A stretch of DNA of 64,000 bases, taken from contig CAZRBA010000136.1 in assembly GCA_964598255.1 (NCBI GenBank), positions 62,001 through 126,000 of the forward strand, read 5' to 3'. The position numbers were made by a program, and so were the translations under genes. This document shows positions 53,825 to 63,223 of this stretch, one piece after another; positions within the stretch are counted from its first letter, which is position 1; each line of letters starts with the position of its first letter. Under the pieces are notes generated by a model. That model had not been told where the DNA came from, searched no databases, and was given only the letters and a program-made list of their open reading frames with translations. Origin of the DNA: Caldithrix sp964598255. Lineage in GTDB: Bacteria; Calditrichota; Calditrichia; Calditrichales; Calditrichaceae.

Positions 53825-55495
53825 ATGAGTACAACTAAGTGGACACGCTACATGGTGGGGGGCATTATTGCTCTATTGTTCTTCGGCTGTCAAAAGCAAC
53901 CAAGGCTTAACGATCAAACGGTTGCTGTGGTTGGCCGTTATGCGATTCCCTTTAAAAAATACAAACAACGTTATGCCGACTATCTGGATGCAACCTACCA
54001 GAAAGACAATTTGTATTTGCGATTGGGCGTGTTGCGTAATATGATTAATGAGATTTTACTGCGGAAATACGATGACAACAAAGCGATTTATCAAAATCCT
54101 GAATACAAAAAGGAAATTGCCTGGGCCGATCGTGAAATGCCGCTCGGCTATTTAAAAGGGGTGGAAATTTACGATAAAATTAAGGTAACCGATGCTGAGG
54201 CGCGTAGGGCTTTTTTGCGGGTAAACGAGAAAATTGCGGCCCGCCATTTGTATGCCAAAACCAAACAAGAGGCGGATGAATTGTACCGAAAATTAAAACA
54301 AGGTGCTTCGTTCGATTCTTTGGCTCGCGTGGTTTTTACCGATTCCACATTAAAAAACAACGGTGGCTATTTGGGCTATTTTACCTGGGGCGATATGGAC
54401 CCTGCTTTCGAAGATACGGCATACGCTTTAAAGGTCGGCCAAATATCTAAACCGGTTAAAACGGCTCACGGTTGGTCTATTATCAAAGTAGAAGACCGCA
54501 AAAAGGTACCCATTCTAACGGAAAACGAGTATTTAAATAAAAAAGAAAAAATTATTCGTCTGGTACGCACTATGCGCAAAAAAAAGGCCGAGTCCGTTTA
54601 TTTGAATTCTATATTAGATCGTAAAAAACTCTCGTACGAAGACGACGGCTTAAAGGAGCTGCTGGTTCTTTTGCATAACAAGCAGGCGGGCAAGGAAATT
54701 TCGCCGACAGACATGCAAAAAGAAGTTGCCGAGTACGACGGTAAAAAACTGAGTGTGGCCGTACTTTACAACAAGTTAAGCAGAATTCCGGATTATCATC
54801 TGCAAAAAATCGAAACAACGGACGATTTAAAAACGGCCATTTACGGCATTTTGGTTAACGAAAAGCTTTGGCAAATTGCCAGACAAAAACACTACGATCG
54901 GGTACCGGAAGTTCAAAAAGCCATTGCCAATGCGCATAATAATGTTTACCTTAAATTTAAACGTGCTCAAATTTTGGCTGCGGCTGAGGTACCGGATTCG
55001 ACTTTACGCCACTACTATCGAAAAAATATTTTTAAATTCAACAAGCCAAAAATGATTAATGTTCGTGAATTGTTAGTTAAGGATTTTAAATTGGCATTGC
55101 GTCTTAAAAAACAATTGTTGGACGGAGAGGACTTTGCGCAATTGGCGCGCCGCTATTCGCAAAGGGAGTGGTCGGCACGCAACGGCGGATTAATCGGTTA
55201 TTCGGCATTGGATCGTTTTGGCAATCTGAAAAGCAAACTTTGGAATGCCCCGATAGGTAAAATAATCGGCCCAATAAAAGTGGGAGAATATTACGGGCTT
55301 TTCCGGGTCGAGGGCAGGCAGGATGCCCGACCTGCGCCGTTTGAACAGGTGCGGCAAGCTGTTTTAAAAGAATACAAAGGCGAAAATCAAACCGAACTGA
55401 TTCGTGCCTATTTATTGAAACTAAGGAAAAAAGTAAAAATACAGCGCAATTTAAAGCTGGTAAAATCGTTTGATTTGCAGGATAACCCCAATTAA
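53825..55495 (+). CDS. Double-parvulin peptidyl-prolyl isomerase lipoprotein
   Basis: About 556 residues. MSTTKWTRYMVGGIIALLFF with the following GC is a lipoprotein signal. A SurA/PrsA-type N-terminal helical part is followed by a first parvulin domain (AARHLYAKTKQEADELYRKL, NNGGYLGYFTWGDMDPAFED, at about 130-215) and, after a helical linker, a second (NVRELLVKDFKLALRLKKQL, ARNGGLIGYSALDRFGN, at about 415-510). The ATG at 53825 is chosen; a TTG at 53810 overlapping the amylase stop is an alternative. It lies between the amylase and the TonB receptor and probably aids folding of outer-membrane or secreted proteins. Confidence 0.88.
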   Translation: MSTTKWTRYMVGGIIALLFFGCQKQPRLNDQTVAVVGRYAIPFKKYKQRYADYLDATYQKDNLYLRLGVLRNMINEILLRKYDDNKAIYQNPEYKKEIAWADREMPLGYLKGVEIYDKIKVTDAEARRAFLRVNEKIAARHLYAKTKQEADELYRKLKQGASFDSLARVVFTDSTLKNNGGYLGYFTWGDMDPAFEDTAYALKVGQISKPVKTAHGWSIIKVEDRKKVPILTENEYLNKKEKIIRLVRTMRKKKAESVYLNSILDRKKLSYEDDGLKELLVLLHNKQAGKEISPTDMQKEVAEYDGKKLSVAVLYNKLSRIPDYHLQKIETTDDLKTAIYGILVNEKLWQIARQKHYDRVPEVQKAIANAHNNVYLKFKRAQILAAAEVPDSTLRHYYRKNIFKFNKPKMINVRELLVKDFKLALRLKKQLLDGEDFAQLARRYSQREWSARNGGLIGYSALDRFGNLKSKLWNAPIGKIIGPIKVGEYYGLFRVEGRQDARPAPFEQVRQAVLKEYKGENQTELIRAYLLKLRKKVKIQRNLKLVKSFDLQDNPN

Positions 55496-55514
55496 GAAGT
55501 GAAAGGGTCTATTT

Positions 55515-58295
55515 ATGCTTAAAAAATTCTTGGTGGTCATCGGGGTGCTGTTATCAATGGCAACCTTTACTTTTGCCGGTACCACGGGAAAAATCGCCGG
55601 TCGAGTAATCGATAAAAAAACCGGAGAACCTTTGCCCGGAGCAAATGTGTATCTGGAGGGTACGGTTTTCGGATCGACGACCGACCTGAACGGTAATTAT
55701 GTTATTTTGAACATCCCGCCGGGCAAATATACGATTATCGTACAATATGTGGGTTACAAAGAAATCCGCATGACCGGCGTGCAGGTAGCCATCGATTTGA
55801 CCACTCGTCTGGATTTTAAAATGAGCGAAAGCACGCTTGAATCTACAGAAGAGATTGTGGTGGAAAGCAAACGCAAGTTGATTCAAAAGGATATTACCGC
55901 CAGCCAGGCCAGTGTTTCGGCCGATGAGATTAAGGTATTACCCGTAACGGAAATGTCTGATATTTTGCAATTGCAAGCCGGAGTTACGCGAGATGCCAGT
56001 GGCGGGTTTCATATCCGCGGCGGTCGTAGCAATGAAATTGCCTATTGGGTTAACGGTGTTTCGGTAACTGACGCCTTCGATAATAGCATGGGAATAGAGC
56101 TTGACAACAACAGCATTCAGGAGTTGCAAGTAATTAGCGGAACGTTTAATGCGGAATACGGAAACGCCATGTCCGGTATTATCAATGCGGTAACCAAAGA
56201 GGGCGGGCCCACGTATCAGGGCAATATCAAATTTTACATGGGTGATAATCTAAGTAATTTTACCGAGTATTTTTATTACATCGACCATTTCGATCCGCTT
56301 TCGGAATACAACATTCAATCGAGCCTGAGCGGTCCCGTTCCGTTTACGTCCAAAAAAATTCGTTTTTTTACCAATCTGCGATACAATAAAAACGACGGCT
56401 ATTTGTACGGACAAAGACGATATAATCCGGATGGAAGCTGGGCCAGTGCGGACACTCTGCTGCCGGTGCAGCAAGAAAGTGATCCCGATGCACATTATGT
56501 AACCAAAAATGGCAAATTGTATAAAGTTGTACCGCCGATGAGCGGAGATCCTGTACCTATGAATTGGAGCCGCAGGTACAATGCGCAAGCCAAAATTACC
56601 TATTATCCGTTAAATGTGTTAAAATTCAACGCCGAAATATTGTATTCGAAAAAGGATTATCAGGATTATGACCATAGCTACAAGTGGGAACCGGACGGAA
56701 ACGTAAATAAGTTTTTTAACAGTTACAATACCTGGTTTTCTATGACCCACACACTTAGTTCGAAAACATTTTACACGGTGTTGGCCTCTTTTTTCCAAAA
56801 CGGTTTTAAAGAATATTTGTACAAAAATCCTTACGACCCGCGTTATGTTTATAGCGATACGTTGCAACCCATTGCTTATGCCTTCCGTACGGCCGGAACT
56901 AACAACCATCGCTTTAGCCGCATGACACGCACCTACGGGATTAAAATGGATTTTACCAGTCAGGTAACAGACAATCATCTGGTTAAATTCGGGGTAGATT
57001 ACAAATCGTATGTTCTGAATTACGACGATTATTATTTACAGGCCAAGCGTGATGCCAGCGGACAAATTATTTCTCCCTATCAACCGGAAGTTCCGGCCGA
57101 TACCAGTTTACGCCGGACGCGCTATACGCGGCGGCCCGAAGAATTCTCCGCATATATTCAGGATAAAATCGAATTTCAGGACATGATAATTAATGTCGGA
57201 TTACGGTTCGATTATTTTAATTCGCACGGCAAAATTCCCAAAGATCCAAAGGATCCGAATATCTATTTTCCTCTACGCCCGGGGCTGGATCAAATTCCTT
57301 TAAGCGAACGCGAAAAATATTTTTACAACGATGCAACGCCCAAAATGCAGTTAAGTCCGCGTTTGGGTATTGCCTACCCCATCAGTTCGCAAGGCGTTAT
57401 TCATTTTTCCTACGGCCATTTTTTACAGATCCCTTCTTTTCAATATCTGTACAACGGCGGATATTACAAAGTGGGAGAATCGGGCCAGTTTTACGGGCCT
57501 TACGGAAATCCGGATTTAAAAGCCCAAAAAACGGTAATGTACGAAATCGGATTGCAGCAAGGATTTTTAGGCGATTTTAAAATTGATGTCACCGGATTTT
57601 ATCGAGACGTACGCGATTGGATTTCGACCAGTCCGTTGTACATTACTTACAACCGGGTAACCTATTCCAAATACATCAACAAAGATTACGCCAATGTCAA
57701 AGGCATTACACTGGTTCTGAAAAAACGTTACAGTCAGCACTATTCCTTCGACATCAGCTACACTTTTCAAGTGGCGGAAGGCAGTAATTCAACTCCGGAA
57801 GACGAGTTTAACGCCATCCGGTCGAATTTGGAACCGACGTTGTTTTTGTTACCTTTGGACTGGGATCAGCGTCATTTGATTAACGGTTCGTTTTATGTGG
57901 GCGACAATACCTGGGGCGCCAGCTTAATTGCCCGCTTCGGAACGGGATTGCCCTATACACCGCAAATAACACAATACACAGCAGACCGCGGTATTCGCTG
58001 GGGGCTGCAAAAAAATAGCAGACGCAAACCCAACCAATTCAGCATGGATTTGCGTGTTCACAAATCATTCAAACTTGCCGGATATCAATTTACCTCTTTT
58101 GTGAATGTGTACAATTTATTGGATAATCATATTCCGATTAACGTTTTTGCCGATACGGGTAAACCGGATTACACAACGGACAAAACTCCGGACGACTTTA
58201 CCAAGCGTCCGAATTCCGTTGCAGAATATCGTAAGTATCCGTGGCACTATGCCGAACCGAGACGTGTTTTGTTTGGTATTGATTTCAATTTTTAA
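55515..58295 (+). CDS. TonB-dependent outer-membrane receptor with carboxypeptidase-regulatory-like domain
   Basis: 926 residues. A signal peptide (ends TFTFAG) is followed by a beta-sandwich domain GKIAGRVIDKKTGEPLPGAN at about 24-105, then the plug: VLPVTEMSDILQLQAGVT, FHIRGGRSNEIAYWVNGVSV, and FNAEYGNAMSGIINAVTKEG. The beta-barrel runs to the end, which is RRVLFGIDFNF with terminal Phe. Such receptors import large substrates using TonB energy. The DUF4480-like plus plug layout is SusC-like, but no SusD partner is seen. The neighbouring amylase and CBM-like protein suggest an alpha-glucan substrate (inference). Confidence 0.9.
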   Translation: MLKKFLVVIGVLLSMATFTFAGTTGKIAGRVIDKKTGEPLPGANVYLEGTVFGSTTDLNGNYVILNIPPGKYTIIVQYVGYKEIRMTGVQVAIDLTTRLDFKMSESTLESTEEIVVESKRKLIQKDITASQASVSADEIKVLPVTEMSDILQLQAGVTRDASGGFHIRGGRSNEIAYWVNGVSVTDAFDNSMGIELDNNSIQELQVISGTFNAEYGNAMSGIINAVTKEGGPTYQGNIKFYMGDNLSNFTEYFYYIDHFDPLSEYNIQSSLSGPVPFTSKKIRFFTNLRYNKNDGYLYGQRRYNPDGSWASADTLLPVQQESDPDAHYVTKNGKLYKVVPPMSGDPVPMNWSRRYNAQAKITYYPLNVLKFNAEILYSKKDYQDYDHSYKWEPDGNVNKFFNSYNTWFSMTHTLSSKTFYTVLASFFQNGFKEYLYKNPYDPRYVYSDTLQPIAYAFRTAGTNNHRFSRMTRTYGIKMDFTSQVTDNHLVKFGVDYKSYVLNYDDYYLQAKRDASGQIISPYQPEVPADTSLRRTRYTRRPEEFSAYIQDKIEFQDMIINVGLRFDYFNSHGKIPKDPKDPNIYFPLRPGLDQIPLSEREKYFYNDATPKMQLSPRLGIAYPISSQGVIHFSYGHFLQIPSFQYLYNGGYYKVGESGQFYGPYGNPDLKAQKTVMYEIGLQQGFLGDFKIDVTGFYRDVRDWISTSPLYITYNRVTYSKYINKDYANVKGITLVLKKRYSQHYSFDISYTFQVAEGSNSTPEDEFNAIRSNLEPTLFLLPLDWDQRHLINGSFYVGDNTWGASLIARFGTGLPYTPQITQYTADRGIRWGLQKNSRRKPNQFSMDLRVHKSFKLAGYQFTSFVNVYNLLDNHIPINVFADTGKPDYTTDKTPDDFTKRPNSVAEYRKYPWHYAEPRRVLFGIDFNF

Positions 58296-58310
58296 GGGAA
58301 AGGTGATTAC

Positions 58311-61300
58311 ATGAAACAGGTGTTTAAACTTTGGCTTATCTTGTTTTTGATGTTTAGCATCCAAAGCCTGTTTGCAAATACCCATCATGTGCCCAGCAAA
58401 GAGCGCGGCGATCCCAGATATCGTCGTAAGGCACAACTGGAAGGCAATAATGTCCGTACAACCATATTTAACTTTGGCCATACCGGGCGAACCGGGGCGG
58501 TACCTATTTACGAAGAAACGCCTTACGAATGGCCTAAAAACACGGGCGAAGTTTATTTGGCTCAAACCACCATTTGGTGGGGTGCCGAAGTTACCGATGT
58601 TAACGGAGAACGTCAACGCATCGTAATTGTGGATAACGGACGTACTTCGGATCAGGGCAAAAGCTGGAATATCGAACCTTGTCCAGGCTACTTTAACCCC
58701 AATTCCAACAGCATTGCCAACAGCGTGGATCCCAGTACGTGGCCCGCATTTTGGCCAGATAAAATGAATATTGCCCCAGGCAGTGGCGCGGAACCCGGTT
58801 GGCCGGGCAGTTGGAATGGCTATTTTGGACGCGATAAGTTCAATGCCGATCAGGAAATTTTTTACCGCGCTTCGGATGACCGCTACGACAACTATTTGTA
58901 TTATCCGGATTCTACTGATTTGACCCGCCATGGCTTGGGCATTTTAATGGATGTACGTGCTATGGCTTGGTCACAAATTTTGGTAAGCGATGTGGTTTAT
59001 TTACTCCACTTTTTAACCAATGACGGAACCAAAGATTTAAAAAAGTTTGCCGTAACCCTTGGCGTGGCCGATTTCGTCGGTGGCGACGGGGATTCGCAAG
59101 ACGATATTTCCGAATACGATTTGCTTAACGACATTATGTGGAGCCGCGATGCGGATAACAAAGCCCCAACTTTTGGGAAAGATCCGGTGGGCATTGTGGG
59201 CGTCGCCCTATTGGAAACGCCAGGCAATGCCGTCGATCGCATCGATAATGACGGAGACGGCGAGCCAGGCGGCCCTCTGGTAACCGAAGAAATGTTGCAG
59301 GGCGAAGGTACCGAAGACATTCTCGATAACCCTGGCGATCCCAGAAATTCGGATGGCATCGACAACAACCATAACGGTTTGGTAGATGAAACCATCGCAC
59401 ACATCGCCTTTGGCGAACAGGTGGGTGTTACCTATGCGGATCATATTGACAATAACGGCAATGCCGAAGAAGGCAGTCCGGTGGTTACGCAAGAAATGGT
59501 AGACGTGGCCAAAACCGATTCTTATTTTGACAGTACGGAAAACGCAACCTATTATTGGAATCGCTGGCCGGCCAATCCAGAAAGCGACCCCATTCAAAAA
59601 GGACAAATTAACCTAATTATGGTAGACGAAAGCGACATCGGCCATGCATTTCGCGATTACATTGATAATGACGGCGACGGTGAAGACAACAGCCCGGTTA
59701 TTACGCAGGCTATAATCGACCAGGCCGCAAAGGATGCACCATATTACCGCTATGCTGTTCCCAATTCGAATATCATTTTGTACGATGTAAAACAGGAAGA
59801 TTTGGGCAAAAAGTACGCCGACGGTATCGACAACGACGGTGACGGCGCCGTGGATGAGAACATTGACGAAGGCATTGACGAAATGATCGACGAACGCCGG
59901 GACGATTTTATTGACAACGACGGCGATTGGAATCCGTTAATGGATGATGTGGGTATTGACGGGATTGCCGGGACGAACGATTTTGGTGAAGGTGACGGCA
60001 AGCCTACCTCGGGTGCAGGAACCGATAGCCCGGGCGAACCGGATATCGATAAAACCGATGTTTCGGAAACGGATCAGATCGGTATTTCGGCTTCGGCGCG
60101 TACACCGGCTGGTGGTTTGAATTTGAATAGCGATGCCACTTTGTGGTTCGATTTTATGATTCCCGGTAAATTTTACGATCCGCGTACCGTGCAAGCGGGA
60201 GAATACGATTTGTGGGTTACTTCCGGTTACTTCCCCATCAAGTCGGGCCAACGGGAACCGATTTCGGTGGCTGTAATTTTGGCCAACGCCAAACAGGACG
60301 ATCCGGGTGGCAAACTGCGTAAAGCAGCGGTTTTAAAGAAAAAAGTTCGTGCTCAGGAAACGTACAACAACGATTACCAATTTGCCAACGCACCTATTAC
60401 TCCGCATTTGACCGCAGTACCAGGGGATAATAAAGTTACGTTGTATTGGGACGATTTGGCCGAACAATCGTACGATAATTACATTTACAAAATCGGTGGT
60501 AACCCTCACGATTTTGAAGGCTATCGTATTTACCGCGCCACCGATCCGGCATTTCAGGATCCGCTGGATATTACGGATGCGTTCGGCACATTACGCTTCC
60601 GCACACCCTTGGTACAATTCGATAAAAAGGACGGCATTACCGGATTGGATTCGGTGGGCATCGACGGAGCACATTTTTATCTGGGTAATGACAGCGGTTT
60701 GAAACACGTGTTTGTTGATTCTTCGGCCAAAAACGGGTTTACCTATTACTATGCCATTACCTCTTACGATTTCGGATATCCGACGGGAGGCATTTTACCA
60801 ACCGAATGTCCGATTCGGGTTAATCTCCAACCGGACGGATCGGTTATTTTAGGGCCGAATGTAGTACGGGTAACCCCGGAAGCCCCTGCTGCCGGCTATG
60901 TACCGCCGACGCTGGGTACCATTGAACATGTTTCCGGCTCGTCAACTGGAAATATCTCTTACGAAATTGTAGATCCCAATAAGGTACAAGACGGTCACGT
61001 TTATTACATTACATTCCAAGACACGTTAAAACCGGGCGAAAACGGTAAGCCCGATACCTTGACGACCTACAGTTACACATTAACCGATTCGACCATCGAT
61101 TCGGTTCTGATAAAAGAAAACACACATTTTGAACCGGATTACGAACAGCCATTGGTTGACGGATTTCGCTTGCATTTTATAAACGAGGATCAGGTGGGAT
61201 TAAATCATACCTTGTCCGGCTGGCGTCCCAAGAATGTGAACATTCCTTCGTTTACCTTTCAAAAATTGACACAAAGCGTAGGTCCCGAAGGCGAATTTCG

Positions 61301-62066
61301 TTTGAACGATTACAAAATTATCTTCGGTAAACGGGGAATGGCTACCTCTACTCCTGGAGTTTACGAGGGCAAGTTTTTTGATAGCCAACCGGTTAATTTC
61401 AAAATAATAAATCTTTCGACCAATGAACCCGTGGATTTTGTTTTTGCCGATTTGGATACCAGCAAGGTTGGTCCGGGCATTTTTTCTGCAGGTATCGATA
61501 CCCTTTTCGGAGTGATTCCGGTGGCCTTTAAAGACGTGATCGCCTTTTTAGAACCCAAAACCATTGACGGACGCGATACACTGGTTTACACTTGGCAATT
61601 CTATTTAAGCAGCGTTCCCGATTCCACCCAGCGCATTCCCACGGTAGGCGATACGGCTGTTTTGATTTTGAAAAAGCCGTTTTTGTCGGAAGACGTTTAC
61701 CGCTTTACGGCGCACGAAGGCTATGTGGAAAAACGTCAGGCCAAAAGTGATTTAAGTAAAATCAAAGTCGTGCCCAATCCGTATGTGGCTACGGCGGCTT
61801 GGGAGCCGCGTAACCCTTACAATTCCGGGCGCGGACCGCGATCCATTCATTTTACGCATTTACCGGCCAAGTGTACCATTCGGATTTTTACCATCAACGG
61901 TGAGCTGGTACGTAAAATAGAAGTGGACAATCCTTATGACAACGGAACAGCCTATTGGGATCTGTTAACCAAAGATCATTTGGCCGTATCGTACGGAGTG
62001 TATATTTACCATGTAGAAGCGCCAGGAATCGGAGAAAAAGTAGGCAAGTTTGCCATCATTAAATAA
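58311..62066 (+). CDS. Giant secreted protein with Asp-rich calcium-type repeats, FnIII-like domain and FlgD/T9SS-like tail
   Basis: 1251 residues with signal peptide (FSIQSLFA). Residues 300-545 hold at least six loops of the DNDGDGE kind (DRIDNDGDGEPGG near 308, DNNHNGLVDE near 350, DNNGNAEEGS, DNDGDGEDNS, DNDGDGAVDE near 505, DNDGDWNPL near 535) typical of calcium-binding repeats. An FnIII-like domain begins near 697 (LTAVPGDNKVTLYWDD, GYRIYRATDP). The last 100 residues (IKVVPNPYV, then IRIFTINGELVRKIEVDN, YGVYIYHVEAPG) resemble the FlgD-Ig/T9SS sorting module. Probably cell-surface. No enzymatic motif seen. Confidence 0.8.
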   Translation: MKQVFKLWLILFLMFSIQSLFANTHHVPSKERGDPRYRRKAQLEGNNVRTTIFNFGHTGRTGAVPIYEETPYEWPKNTGEVYLAQTTIWWGAEVTDVNGERQRIVIVDNGRTSDQGKSWNIEPCPGYFNPNSNSIANSVDPSTWPAFWPDKMNIAPGSGAEPGWPGSWNGYFGRDKFNADQEIFYRASDDRYDNYLYYPDSTDLTRHGLGILMDVRAMAWSQILVSDVVYLLHFLTNDGTKDLKKFAVTLGVADFVGGDGDSQDDISEYDLLNDIMWSRDADNKAPTFGKDPVGIVGVALLETPGNAVDRIDNDGDGEPGGPLVTEEMLQGEGTEDILDNPGDPRNSDGIDNNHNGLVDETIAHIAFGEQVGVTYADHIDNNGNAEEGSPVVTQEMVDVAKTDSYFDSTENATYYWNRWPANPESDPIQKGQINLIMVDESDIGHAFRDYIDNDGDGEDNSPVITQAIIDQAAKDAPYYRYAVPNSNIILYDVKQEDLGKKYADGIDNDGDGAVDENIDEGIDEMIDERRDDFIDNDGDWNPLMDDVGIDGIAGTNDFGEGDGKPTSGAGTDSPGEPDIDKTDVSETDQIGISASARTPAGGLNLNSDATLWFDFMIPGKFYDPRTVQAGEYDLWVTSGYFPIKSGQREPISVAVILANAKQDDPGGKLRKAAVLKKKVRAQETYNNDYQFANAPITPHLTAVPGDNKVTLYWDDLAEQSYDNYIYKIGGNPHDFEGYRIYRATDPAFQDPLDITDAFGTLRFRTPLVQFDKKDGITGLDSVGIDGAHFYLGNDSGLKHVFVDSSAKNGFTYYYAITSYDFGYPTGGILPTECPIRVNLQPDGSVILGPNVVRVTPEAPAAGYVPPTLGTIEHVSGSSTGNISYEIVDPNKVQDGHVYYITFQDTLKPGENGKPDTLTTYSYTLTDSTIDSVLIKENTHFEPDYEQPLVDGFRLHFINEDQVGLNHTLSGWRPKNVNIPSFTFQKLTQSVGPEGEFRLNDYKIIFGKRGMATSTPGVYEGKFFDSQPVNFKIINLSTNEPVDFVFADLDTSKVGPGIFSAGIDTLFGVIPVAFKDVIAFLEPKTIDGRDTLVYTWQFYLSSVPDSTQRIPTVGDTAVLILKKPFLSEDVYRFTAHEGYVEKRQAKSDLSKIKVVPNPYVATAAWEPRNPYNSGRGPRSIHFTHLPAKCTIRIFTINGELVRKIEVDNPYDNGTAYWDLLTKDHLAVSYGVYIYHVEAPGIGEKVGKFAIIK

Positions 62067-62104
62067 AGCGCTTTTAAGTGACTTTGAACATGAAGGAGAA
62101 AAAA

Positions 62105-63133
62105 GTGCGCATGATGAAAATCGTATTAAAGAGTGTTTTTTTACTGGTTGTGGCTGTTTCGCTCTCGTGGGCGCAAGGGGTAACCAAAACGGGTACCACG
62201 GCGGGTAAATTTCTGAGTATGGGAATCGGCCCCAGAGCCATAGCCATGGGGGGCGCTTTCACTTCGGTGGCCAACGATGCCTCCGCCATGTATTGGAATC
62301 CCGCGGGAATTGACAATGTGCAACAGAATCAATTCATTTTTACACAAACTAACTGGTTTGTTGATATAAAATTGAATTATCTCGGAGCTATTTTTAAGGC
62401 GGGGGCTCTGGGAACAGTGGGAATAAATATGACCGCCATGACAATGGGCGATATGGAAGTGACCACGGCGAATAATCCCGAAGGAACAGGCGATTATTTT
62501 TCTGCTGGAATGTATGCGGTCGGGTTTTCGATTGCCAGACACTTAACGCAAAAGTTCGTAATCGGGGCTAACTTCAAATACGTACGCGAAAGCATTTCAC
62601 AATCGGCGGCGCAGGGTTTTGCCGTGGATATCGGCACCATGTTTATTACCCCGTTTTACGGTATTCGTTTTGCCACCAGCATTAGTAATTTCGGTACCAA
62701 AATGCAAATGCATGGCGACGATTTGTTAATTCAGCACGATCCGAATCCGAATATTCATGGTGACAATTCCAATTTAAATGCTTACTACGAAACGGAAAAA
62801 TACGAATTGCCGCTTCGTTTGCAAATTGGGCTGGCACGCGATTTTACTTTTATGGAAGGGCAACGCTTGACTCTGGCAGTAGAGGCTGCGCATCCCAATG
62901 ATAATTCGGAATATATGAATCTGGGCGGTGAATTGGCCCTATTTCATGAACGGGTTTTTGTGCGCGGCGGATTCAAGTCGTTATTCATGGAAGATCGCGA
63001 AGAAGGGCTAACCCTCGGGGCGGGCTATCATACCCCGCATTTCGGTAAATTTAGCCTGAGTGTCGATTATTCGTTTCAAGATTTCAAACATCTGGGCGAT
63101 GTACACACTTTCGGATTTATTTTATCATTTTAA
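62105..63133 (+). CDS. PorV/PorQ-family outer-membrane protein
   Basis: About 342 residues. A signal peptide ends VSLSWAQG. The N-terminal signature GPRAIAMGGAFTSVANDASA, followed by MYWNPAGID, is diagnostic of the PorV/PorQ (UPF0164) barrel family, to which the T9SS shuttle PorV belongs. A GTG start at 62105 is preferred since GGAG lies six bases before it; ATGs at 62111 and 62114 are possible, and an ATG at 62078 is too far from that site. It directly follows a protein with a T9SS-like tail, the likely client. Confidence 0.88.
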   Translation: MRMMKIVLKSVFLLVVAVSLSWAQGVTKTGTTAGKFLSMGIGPRAIAMGGAFTSVANDASAMYWNPAGIDNVQQNQFIFTQTNWFVDIKLNYLGAIFKAGALGTVGINMTAMTMGDMEVTTANNPEGTGDYFSAGMYAVGFSIARHLTQKFVIGANFKYVRESISQSAAQGFAVDIGTMFITPFYGIRFATSISNFGTKMQMHGDDLLIQHDPNPNIHGDNSNLNAYYETEKYELPLRLQIGLARDFTFMEGQRLTLAVEAAHPNDNSEYMNLGGELALFHERVFVRGGFKSLFMEDREEGLTLGAGYHTPHFGKFSLSVDYSFQDFKHLGDVHTFGFILSF

Positions 63134-63223
63134 AAATTGAAAGGAGGTGAAACGACCGGAAATCGTTAGAGCAACCCCCATTTTAAACCAAATTTCAAGT
63201 TAACCTAATTTAAGGAGGTAAGA

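Noticed and set aside
60705..60714. ACACGTGT palindrome as parS
   Set aside because: Flanks do not match the consensus and it lies inside a coding region of the secreted protein.
63141..63205. Short frame after AAAGGAGG (GTG start, about 18 codons) between the PorV-like and CBM-like genes
   Set aside because: The start overlaps the ribosome-binding sequence itself and the peptide has no recognisable features. A leader role is possible but not supported.
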